64,000 nucleotides of DNA, taken from assembly GCA_016711045.1 (NCBI GenBank), contig JADJTT010000014.1, positions 1 through 64,000 of the forward strand. The letters run 5' to 3'. The notes beneath the pieces were generated by a model that had not been told where the DNA came from, ran no database searches, and saw nothing but the letters and a program-made list of their open reading frames with translations. Below, one piece after another: positions 18,414-25,047 of the stretch (position 1 is its first letter; each line of letters starts with the position of its first letter). The position numbers and the translations under genes were made by a program. This DNA is from Saprospirales bacterium (GTDB lineage: Bacteria > Bacteroidota > Bacteroidia > Chitinophagales > Saprospiraceae).

Positions 18414-18965
18414 ATGATGAATCGATTCAAATTTGGCTTGTTGGCGCTGGCGATTGTCGGCTTTATGATGAGCTGCAAAAACGACAGCGATGTACGCGAT
18501 GCAGCTGCTCAGAGTGTAACCGCTACTGATGCTACGCAACCCGGGCTTCAGCCCACTTCGGATGCATTGGCAGAAAATGCGGCTGCTGGACAGGAAACGG
18601 CTACCGTACCTACGGGTCCGACTACTTCCGTTCAATATTCGGAAACGGAGTTTGACTTTGGTACCATTGACCAGGGCGATTTGGTGACCCACGAATACAA
18701 ATTCAAGAACACGGGTAATGAGCCGCTGATCATCAACTCTGCCAAAGGCAGCTGTGGTTGTACGGTTCCTTCCTGGCCCAAAGAGCCTATTGCTCCGGGT
18801 AAGGAAGCGGTGATCTCGGTTCAATTTGATTCCAAAGGCAAGAGTGGCGCCCAGAACAAGAAGGTGACCATCACAGCCAATACCAACCCCCAGCAGTCTT
18901 TCCTCTACCTGAAAGGTACGGTGAATGCCCCGCAGGGAGCGGCTACGGGAACTCCGGCTCAGTAA
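18414..18965 (+). CDS. DUF1573 domain lipoprotein
   Basis: A 183-aa protein with a lipoprotein signal: MMNRFKFGLLALAIVGFMMSC, with the lipobox Cys at residue 21. A low-complexity Ala/Thr-rich linker (to ~75) leads to a DUF1573 (ASH-like immunoglobulin) domain: FDFGTIDQGDLVTHEYKFKN, the characteristic CGCTVP motif, PIAPGKEAVISVQFDSKGK and a final strand pair. Such lipoproteins are very common in Bacteroidota and sit in the periplasm or on the outer membrane; their role is unknown. A second ATG at 18417 could be the start with no change to the signal. The gene has its own promoter element and terminator, so it is probably monocistronic. Confidence 0.9.
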   Translation: MMNRFKFGLLALAIVGFMMSCKNDSDVRDAAAQSVTATDATQPGLQPTSDALAENAAAGQETATVPTGPTTSVQYSETEFDFGTIDQGDLVTHEYKFKNTGNEPLIINSAKGSCGCTVPSWPKEPIAPGKEAVISVQFDSKGKSGAQNKKVTITANTNPQQSFLYLKGTVNAPQGAATGTPAQ

Positions 18966-18985
18966 TAATAAGCCAGATTTCTGCA

Positions 18986-19019
18986 AAAAAGGTGCAGCGG
19001 GTTCCCGTTGCACCTTTTT
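18986..19019 (+). terminator. Rho-independent terminator after the DUF1573 gene
   Basis: A 16-bp stem (18986-19001 with 19004-19019, one G:U pair) has A-rich left and T-rich right ends. Confidence 0.85.
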
Positions 19020-19036
19020 GTTTTCATACAAACCCC

Positions 19037-19044
19037 TACCTTTG
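19037..19044 (+). promoter_or_regulatory. Bacteroidota -7 promoter element (TACCTTTG)
   Basis: TACCTTTG fits TAnnTTTG exactly and lies 20 bp before the ATG at 19065. The nearest TTTG (19017-19020) is only 16 bp upstream, closer than the usual 19-21, so the -33 box is uncertain. Confidence 0.45.
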
Positions 19045-19064
19045 TGCGTAGACAGCCACCAAGC

Positions 19065-19931
19065 ATGAAGAAATATTTTTCCCTCGTCACATTTGCACAT
19101 ACCATCTTTGCACTGCCTTTTGCAATGGTAGGTTTTTTCCTGGGACTGCAACACCGCTCGCAGCCTGGGTTTCCTTTTCGGGAATTGATCCTGGTGCTCC
19201 TCTGTATGGTGTTTGCCCGCAGCGCCGCCATGGCGTTCAACCGCTATGCCGACCGTGGTATCGATCGTAATAATCCGCGAACAGCGGGAAGAGAAATTCC
19301 TTCGGGGGCCATCTCCCCGCAAGCTGCGTTGTTCTTTGTGCTGGGCTCCGCTGCCCTGTTTATCCTGGCTGCCTGGTTTATCAACCCCATCTGCTTTTAC
19401 CTGTCGCCCGTAGCGCTGGCAGTTGTGCTCGGGTATAGCTACACGAAGCGTTTTACGCCTTTGTGCCATCTGGTATTGGGGCTGGGGCTTTCCCTGGCGC
19501 CTATCGGGGCCTACCTGGCTGTCACGGGGGTGTTTAATCTTATTCCCCTGCTGTTTAGCGGGGCGGTGTTGTTTTGGGTGTCGGGTTTTGATATTATTTA
19601 TGCCCTTCAGGATGAAGAGTTCGACAAATCGCAACGCCTGTTTTCCATCCCCGTGGCATTGGGCCGGCGGGGAGCGCTCAACCTGTCGATCGTACTGCAT
19701 ATTATCTGCGCGGCATTCATGTTGGCTGCCGTCTGGATGATCTCCCAATCGCTTCCGGACTTTGGCTGGATCTATTGGACGGCTACCACCATTTTCCTGG
19801 CCATGTTGGTCTACCAGCACACCATTGTGTCGCCTACCAATTTGAGCCGGGTCAATCGCGCTTTTTTTACGACAAATGGATTTGCTAGTTTGATTTTCGG
19901 GGTGTTGTTTATCCTCGACATATATATATGA
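19065..19931 (+). CDS. mqnP: UbiA-family polyprenyltransferase, probable MqnP of menaquinone synthesis
   Basis: A 288-aa integral membrane protein with about nine hydrophobic segments. It carries both Asp-rich UbiA motifs: NRYADRGIDRNNPRTAGREI (residues ~63-82) and DIIYALQDEEFD. This pair, with the NPRT.GREIPSG ending, is the pattern of the prenyltransferase linked to the futalosine menaquinone route, in which a naphthoate is prenylated at the inner membrane. Two other genes of that route, mqnE and mqnA, lie at 33.9-36.6 kb, which supports the call. The ATG at 19065 is chosen; the upstream extension to 19008 overlaps the terminator. Its stop overlaps the ATG of the PorP gene (ATGA at 19928-19931), so they are co-transcribed. 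4-Hydroxybenzoate prenyltransferase is the alternative name in databases. Confidence 0.85.
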   Translation: MKKYFSLVTFAHTIFALPFAMVGFFLGLQHRSQPGFPFRELILVLLCMVFARSAAMAFNRYADRGIDRNNPRTAGREIPSGAISPQAALFFVLGSAALFILAAWFINPICFYLSPVALAVVLGYSYTKRFTPLCHLVLGLGLSLAPIGAYLAVTGVFNLIPLLFSGAVLFWVSGFDIIYALQDEEFDKSQRLFSIPVALGRRGALNLSIVLHIICAAFMLAAVWMISQSLPDFGWIYWTATTIFLAMLVYQHTIVSPTNLSRVNRAFFTTNGFASLIFGVLFILDIYI

Positions 19932-20905
19932 GGAAGATTGCTTCCATAGGATTTTTTTTAAGCTGTTTTTTGGCTTTCATTCCATGGGGGCAGGCTCAGC
20001 AGCGGTCGCAATTTACGCACTACCTTTTTCAACAAATCGCCTACAACCCGGCTTATGCGGGCGCAAAAGGCTACCTGCAGAGCGGCTTGTCGCTTCGCTC
20101 CCAATGGATGGGCCTGGAAGGGGGACCTCGCAGCGCTTTTTTTAACGTACACAGCTCGTTGCGCAATAAGCGGTTGGCGCTCGGCCTAATGGGGCAGTCA
20201 GACCGGACAGGCCCGTCCAAATACACCCAAGTTCAGGCGATCTATACCTACCGGATCCATCTCGAAAACATACGGATCAGCGCCGGGGTGCAGGCCGGTA
20301 TGGAAAATTACCGCGTCGACTGGAGCCAACTCGACCTGGAAAACCCCGTGGACGACGCCTTTCCAATGGAGCCTTCGTCCTGGTGGAGCCCCATGATCGG
20401 GGTAGGGGTGATGGCCCAGGGAACACACTGGTATGCTGGACTCTCCTGTCCTTCCCTGTTGGAACAAGCCCTTTTTTATGAAAGCGCCAACGCGTTGTTC
20501 ACCCGCCGCCTGCGCCACCTCTATGCCATGGCCGGCGCCGAGTGGGAAGTCAATGCCGACTGGCGTTTCCTGGCGGCCACCCTGTTCAGTTCGGTATGGG
20601 CGAAAGAAACGGCTTCCGGTCCGGCCTCCTGGGATCTATATGGCTCTTTTTTTTACAGGGACTTGTTTTTGGCAGGCATGTCTTATCAGACCGGTATTCC
20701 CTTCTGGAAGCCTGGCATGGGCCTGGGGCAATCCGGAGGCCTCTTTGCCGTTTTTCAATTGGAAAATGGGCTGCGGTTCGGTCTTTCTTTTGATATCCCC
20801 TTTTCCAGGCTCGCCCAGCCTGCTTTTGGGTCGTTGGAATGGACGATGGGGTATGAATGGCACGTCCGGGCGCGTCGGGTCGCCACACCCCGGTTCTTCT
20901 GGTAA
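19928..20905 (+). CDS. PorP/SprF family type IX secretion outer-membrane protein
   Basis: A 325-aa protein with a signal peptide (MRKIASIGFFLSCFLAFIPW, cut after QAQ near residue 24) followed by the PorP/SprF hallmark start QFTHYLFQQIAYNPAYAGAK. The rest alternates like a 14-stranded beta-barrel (SLRSQWMGLEGGPRSAFFN, ALGLMGQSDRTGPSKY). Members of this family help surface delivery of particular T9SS cargos or work with the PorK/PorN ring. The gene overlaps mqnP by four bases and is followed after 19 bp by a TPR/PD40 protein, a common pairing in this phylum. Confidence 0.9.
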   Translation: MRKIASIGFFLSCFLAFIPWGQAQQRSQFTHYLFQQIAYNPAYAGAKGYLQSGLSLRSQWMGLEGGPRSAFFNVHSSLRNKRLALGLMGQSDRTGPSKYTQVQAIYTYRIHLENIRISAGVQAGMENYRVDWSQLDLENPVDDAFPMEPSSWWSPMIGVGVMAQGTHWYAGLSCPSLLEQALFYESANALFTRRLRHLYAMAGAEWEVNADWRFLAATLFSSVWAKETASGPASWDLYGSFFYRDLFLAGMSYQTGIPFWKPGMGLGQSGGLFAVFQLENGLRFGLSFDIPFSRLAQPAFGSLEWTMGYEWHVRARRVATPRFFW

Positions 20906-20924
20906 TCCCAAACATAACGGATCA

Positions 20925-22778
20925 ATGATCAAGCACCTCCTACTAACGCTACTTTTCCTTTCTGCCACCATCCTGTTGCCCGCGCAGGCAGGACTGCTCC
21001 GAAAGGCGGAAAAGAAGATGGACGCCCTGGATTTTCAGGCAGCTATTTTGCAGCTGGAGAATGGATTGGGAAAAAAGCCCACTCCCCCTGGTGCGGCTCT
21101 GTTGGGCGAATGTTACCGCCGTACCGGTAGGTTTGAGGAGGCGGAGACCTGGTTTCAAAAAGTAGCTGACTGGTCGGAGGTCCGGCCCCAATTTATGTTG
21201 AGCTATGCGCGCACCTTACAGCGCAACGCGCATTATGAGGAAGCGGCAACGTACTACACGCAGTACCTGGGACGGGTACCCAACGACCAGTTGGCAAAGG
21301 CGCAGGTGGAAGCATGCCGCCATATCCGCGATTTGCAGGAGCGGGGAATGGGATGGTGGGAAGTGCAACCCTTGCCGCTCAACTCCGAATACCGGGAGTT
21401 TTGTCCCGTTTTCTACGAAAATAACCTGGTTTTTTGCGCCGACCGCCCTACAGAAGGCTTGTCCAATTACCAGGATGCCTGGACAGGGGAGGGGTTTCTC
21501 GATATCTTTAAAGTGGTGCGCAAAACCCTGGATCCATCCTTGTGCGCTTCTTATTCCTATGGCCCCCCAGCGCTGTTCAATACCGCCATGAGTTCCCGCT
21601 ATCACGAGGCCTCCGCCCATTTCTCCTCCGACGGGGAAGTGATCTATTTCACCAGCAACGCCCCCGGCTCTGGTAAGCACCGCGACGATTCCGGACTGCT
21701 TCGGCTCCGGATCATGTATGCCCGCAAATTGCCGGGACACCGGGGCTGGACCGAACCCTTGCCTCTTTCCATCAATAGCGAAGAATATTCCGTGATGCAC
21801 CCCTGCCTGTCGGCCGACGGGCGACGCCTTTTCTTTGCTTCCGACATACCGGGAGGATATGGAGGACTCGATCTCTATTACGTCGAAGAAAACCAGGGCG
21901 TATGGGGGCCGTCCATCAACCTGGGCCCTGCAATTAATACTCCAGGGAATGAGGTCTTTCCCTATTTTGCCCCCGATGGCGCCCTCTATTTCTCCTCCGA
22001 CGGATGGGGTGGATTGGGTGGATTGGATATTTTTTCTACCCGTCTTTCTACCGAAGGAAATACGGCCCCTCCTTTTAATCCGGGCTTTCCCCTGAATTCC
22101 CCTGCCGACGACTTCGGCTTTATCTGGGAAGAAGTAGACCACTGTGGCTATTTTTCGAGCGACCGCCCCGGGGGTGCAGGCAAAGACGACCTCTATGTCT
22201 TCCGGCGCATTGCCCATCCCATTCATCTGGAGATCGTGGATGCCGATTCCGGTGTTTTCCTGGGAGGAGGCTTCCTCTCTTCCGGTTGCCGCCCGGATAG
22301 TCTTCAGGTGCTGGACGGGCAGGCAAACTGGGAGATCCCGCACAATGCCTGTTGTGAGCTGGATGCCCGGATCCCCGGCTATCTTCCTGCCATGACCCGC
22401 CGCTGTACCTATAATCTGCCTGCCGGAGAACCCCTGCACCTTACCATTTCCTTGAAAGCCCAACCGGTGTATACGTTGGAAGGGATCGTATTTCAGCATA
22501 CCAGCGGACTCCCTTTGGAGGAAGTACAGATCCATTTGGTCGACAAAGAAACAGGAAAGGTGGTGGCCAATTACACCACCAATTTTAGCGGCCGGTTTGA
22601 GATCCCGCTGGAGGAAGGGATCTGCTACCAATTGCGGATTTCCAAAAACGGGTATTCGCCCCTGAATGCGGATGGGCCTTGCGTGCCCCTTCAGGGGAAA
22701 TCGGAAACCTACAAGTTTAAACTCTACATGAAGGGGATCGGCGAAAACGGAGGAAGCTGGTTGGAAGGCGGGAAATAG
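20925..22778 (+). CDS. TPR and PD40 beta-propeller protein, PorE-like but without an OmpA domain
   Basis: A 617-aa exported protein. The signal peptide is MIKHLLLTLLFLSATILLPA, cut after PAQA. Residues ~20-125 form TPR-like helices (LGECYRRTGRFEEAETWFQK, RTLQRNAHYEEAATYYTQYL). Residues ~150-430 hold PD40/WD40-like blades (VIYFTSNAPGS, LFFASDIPGGYGGLDLYY, LYFSSDGWGGLGGLDIF, GYFSSDRPGGAGKDDLYVF). Residues ~440-600 are one or two carboxypeptidase-regulatory-like beta domains. PorE proteins of T9SS have this order plus a C-terminal OmpA peptidoglycan-binding domain, which is missing here: the protein ends after the beta domain. The ATG at 20925 opens the signal peptide; the frame open back to 20433 lies inside the PorP gene. 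It is likely a periplasmic partner of the PorP protein. Confidence 0.8.
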   Translation: MIKHLLLTLLFLSATILLPAQAGLLRKAEKKMDALDFQAAILQLENGLGKKPTPPGAALLGECYRRTGRFEEAETWFQKVADWSEVRPQFMLSYARTLQRNAHYEEAATYYTQYLGRVPNDQLAKAQVEACRHIRDLQERGMGWWEVQPLPLNSEYREFCPVFYENNLVFCADRPTEGLSNYQDAWTGEGFLDIFKVVRKTLDPSLCASYSYGPPALFNTAMSSRYHEASAHFSSDGEVIYFTSNAPGSGKHRDDSGLLRLRIMYARKLPGHRGWTEPLPLSINSEEYSVMHPCLSADGRRLFFASDIPGGYGGLDLYYVEENQGVWGPSINLGPAINTPGNEVFPYFAPDGALYFSSDGWGGLGGLDIFSTRLSTEGNTAPPFNPGFPLNSPADDFGFIWEEVDHCGYFSSDRPGGAGKDDLYVFRRIAHPIHLEIVDADSGVFLGGGFLSSGCRPDSLQVLDGQANWEIPHNACCELDARIPGYLPAMTRRCTYNLPAGEPLHLTISLKAQPVYTLEGIVFQHTSGLPLEEVQIHLVDKETGKVVANYTTNFSGRFEIPLEEGICYQLRISKNGYSPLNADGPCVPLQGKSETYKFKLYMKGIGENGGSWLEGGK

Positions 22779-22919
22779 AATTTATCGGCAAACCCTCCCC
22801 GTTGATCGAGAAGTTGTCCACTTTTGGTAGAGCACTTTTGGAAAGTTAAAGAAAAATATAAAGATTTGAATGTTCGCGCTTGGCAGCGTCAACATTCAAC
22901 ATAAAAATGAAAATTTATC

Positions 22920-23294
22920 ATGGAAAATCAGCCCCTGGATAACCCCCAACAATTAAGTGAACGCGACGAACGGATGTTTGCCACCTTTGCACACCTCGGC
23001 ATGATCGCCGGTTTTGTCTTCCCGCTTGGGAATATCATTGTTCCCCTTGTCATCTGGCTCACCCAGCGCGACAAGTCTGATTTTGTAGATGCCCACGCCA
23101 AGGAAGCCCTCAACTGGCAACTTACGGTGACGATCCTTGCCTTTGGCGGCATTATCCTCTCCATGCTCATCATCGGGATACCCTTGCTCATCATGCTCGG
23201 CCTGGCCTGCCTGGTATTCAGCATCCTGGCAGCCATCAAAGCCAATGAAGGCTCGATGTATGCCTATCCGTTTAATTTTAGAATCATTAAGTAA
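22920..23294 (+). CDS. DUF4870 (Tic20-like) small membrane protein
   Basis: A 124-aa protein with three hydrophobic segments at about residues 26-48, 68-90 and 92-110. The pattern AHLGMIAGFVFPLGNIIVPLVIW... FVDAHAKEALNWQLT is the signature of DUF4870 proteins, which are widespread and of unknown role. It begins with an acidic cytoplasmic head (MENQPLDNPQQLSERDER). It lies 45 bp before the RDD gene, another small membrane protein family often found beside DUF4870, but a terminator separates them. Confidence 0.85.
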   Translation: MENQPLDNPQQLSERDERMFATFAHLGMIAGFVFPLGNIIVPLVIWLTQRDKSDFVDAHAKEALNWQLTVTILAFGGIILSMLIIGIPLLIMLGLACLVFSILAAIKANEGSMYAYPFNFRIIK

Positions 23295-23298
23295 TCGA

Positions 23299-23328
23299 TT
23301 AAGAAAGGCGCTTTTGCGCCTTTCTTAA
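23299..23328 (+). terminator. Hairpin terminator between the DUF4870 and RDD genes
   Basis: A perfect 13-bp stem (23299-23311 with 23316-23328, loop TTTT) lies five bases after the stop codon. The T tract is within the right arm (TTTCTT), so termination may be partial and the RDD gene, starting 11 bp later, may be read through. Confidence 0.65.
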
Positions 23329-23339
23329 ATATCTTTATT

Positions 23340-23771
23340 ATGGACCATCTCCTCGACGACTACCTCCCCTCCGGCGAACCTGAATACGCCCCGTTTTTCC
23401 AGCGTGCCATTGCTTTTTTGCTCGACATGCTCATCGTAGGTATTCCCCTCGGCATTTTTATGACCCGGGTGGACGGCGGGCCTTTTGATATAGGCGCACT
23501 ACCGTCCTTTGCCACTACCTTGTTGATCTGGCTGTATTTTGCAGTTCAGGAAAGTTCCTGGAAGCAGGCCACTATCGGCAAGAGCGTGATGGGCCTGAAG
23601 GTCACCGACCAGCACGGCGAGCGCCTCACCTTTGCCCGCGCCACCGGACGGCATTGAGGGAAGATCCTTTCTTCTGCGTTCCTCGCCATCGGCTATATTA
23701 TGGCCGGATTTACGGAAAAAAAGCAGGCTTTGCATGATATGATTGCGGGGACGTTGGTGGTGAAAAACTGA
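23340..23771 (+). pseudogene. RDD family membrane protein with an in-frame TGA at codon 106
   Basis: The frame gives a 143-aa RDD protein interrupted by TGA at 23655-23657. Before it: MDHLLDDYLPSGEPEYAPFF, then RAIAFLLDMLIVGIPLG (the R-D pattern that names the family) and TIGKSVMGLKVTDQHGERL. After it the same frame continues without a gap through GKILSSAFLAIGYIMAGFTE and QALHDMIAGTLVVKN to a TGA at 23769-23771, which is the normal family ending. Homologs have an aromatic residue (RYF or RHW) where the TGA stands, so a single substitution explains it. It may be a sequencing error, a recent nonsense mutation or, less likely, readthrough. Confidence 0.8.
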
Positions 23772-23776
23772 CCACC

Positions 23777-23871
23777 CAGTCACCCACCAGTCACTAGTCA
23801 CCAGTCACTAGTCACCAGTCACCAGTCACTAGTCACCAGTCACCAGTCACTAGTCACTAGTCACCAGTCAC
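23777..23871. repeat. Heptamer tandem repeat YAGTCAC
   Basis: Twelve uninterrupted 7-base units of CAGTCAC or TAGTCAC fill 23788-23871, with one further unit at 23777-23783. The last two units run into the 3' end of the minus-strand nuclease gene and encode its last residues (VTGD) and its stop codon. Confidence 0.9.
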
Positions 23872-24903
23872 CTCCCTCAACAAAAACACATACACCGGAA
23901 AGTGATCACTATACCCGCCCAGGTAGGTATCCCCGGCGAAAGTGCGGAACGGGTAGCCTTTAAAGTTGCCCGATTTCTGCACCAGGAAGGGCTTGTTGAA
24001 GACACGGGCCTGGTAGAAATTGTACCCGCCGGTATCCTTGTTCACTAATCCATACGACACCATGATCTGGTCGAAGAGGTTCCAGGCATCGTTGTAGGCG
24101 AGGGTGCCGTTGCCTTTGGCGTAGAGGTCCCACATGGGGTTGAACAGGCCCCCGGCGCGCACCTCATCGGCATTGCGCTTGGCCCGGAGGACATTCTTAA
24201 CACTCGGGCTGATCGGGTCGTCGTTTAAGTCGCCCATGATCAACACTTTGGCGTTGGGGTCGGCGGTGCAGAGCGAATCCACCACATTTTTGCAGAGCAA
24301 AGCCGCCATCTCCCGCAAATGCTGCGTGGTCTTCTCCCCACCCGAACGGGAAGGCCAGTGGTTGACAAGGATATGGATCAGCTCCCCGTCGAACAGGCCG
24401 CTGACGAAGAGGATGTCGCGTGTAAAGCGCACCACGCCGTTCGATTCATATGACCCCATGGGGATGGTCCGGCTACTCAACACCTCAAAATATTTGGGGT
24501 TGTAGAGCAAGGCTACATCGATGCCCCGCCCATCGGGTGAGTCATAGTGTACGATTTGGTAGTTGCGGTCTTTCACCTGTGCCTGACTGGCAAAATCTTC
24601 CAATACCTTCCGGTTTTCAACCTCCGCGACTCCGAGCAGGGCCACGCCATCTGGCGTTAGCTCCGTGCCCAACTGGGATACCACCTCGGCCAGGTGCGAA
24701 AGCTTCTCCGTGTAAATGGCCGTCCCGTAGCGTTTGGGGCCGTCTGGTGTGAATTCCGTATCCGATACATCAGGCGTGTCGAGCGTGTCGAAGAGGTTTT
24801 CAAAATTGTAAAAACCGATGCAGCCTACTTTGTAGGATTTTTCTTGTGCAAAAACGGAAATTGTGACTCCAAGGAACAGAAAAATGATTGGAAGGGCTCT
24901 CAT
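23857..24903 (-). CDS. Exported endonuclease/exonuclease/phosphatase (EEP) family protein
   Basis: A 348-aa protein with a signal peptide (MRALPIIFLFLGVTISVFAQ, cut after FAQ). The EEP fold follows: GFYNFENLFDT (first metal-binding Asn/Glu region), VALLGVAEVENR (catalytic Glu), YDSPDGRGIDVALLY, VNHWPSRSGGE, the metal motif MGDLNDDP, and the final YSDHFPVYV with the catalytic Asp-His. This set fits exported DNases and nucleases of Bacteroidota, which cut phosphodiester bonds outside the inner membrane. The C-terminus is encoded by the heptamer repeat. The gene is divergent from the TonB receptor gene and forms a likely nucleic-acid locus with the genes to its right. Inositol-phosphatase or sphingomyelinase activity cannot be excluded from motifs alone. 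Confidence 0.85.
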   Translation of the reverse strand: MRALPIIFLFLGVTISVFAQEKSYKVGCIGFYNFENLFDTLDTPDVSDTEFTPDGPKRYGTAIYTEKLSHLAEVVSQLGTELTPDGVALLGVAEVENRKVLEDFASQAQVKDRNYQIVHYDSPDGRGIDVALLYNPKYFEVLSSRTIPMGSYESNGVVRFTRDILFVSGLFDGELIHILVNHWPSRSGGEKTTQHLREMAALLCKNVVDSLCTADPNAKVLIMGDLNDDPISPSVKNVLRAKRNADEVRAGGLFNPMWDLYAKGNGTLAYNDAWNLFDQIMVSYGLVNKDTGGYNFYQARVFNKPFLVQKSGNFKGYPFRTFAGDTYLGGYSDHFPVYVFLLREVTGD

Positions 24904-24932
24904 AGGAAAATTGACTTGGTGAAAAGACTTGA

Positions 24933-24963
24933 CGAAAGTAAGTATTCGCAGTTTTCTGACAAA
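24933..24963 (-). promoter_or_regulatory. Bacteroidota promoter of the EEP nuclease gene
   Basis: On the minus strand TTTG (24963-24960) is followed after 19 bp by TACTTTCG (24940-24933), one base off the TAnnTTTG consensus at the normal spacing. The -7 box lies about 30 bp before the start codon. Confidence 0.6.
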
Positions 24964-25047
24964 AATAAATGAGTCCGGACGCTCGGAAATCCATAAAACT
25001 CCTAATTTAGGCCATCTTTTTAGACACGATCGTTTAATGCTGTCTTT

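Noticed and set aside
20433..20924. N-terminal extension of the TPR/PD40 gene
   Set aside because: The extension overlaps the PorP gene in another frame and lacks coding character; the signal peptide starts at 20925.
23777..23871. CRISPR array
   Set aside because: The units are 7 bases long, adjacent, without spacers, and no cas gene is near.
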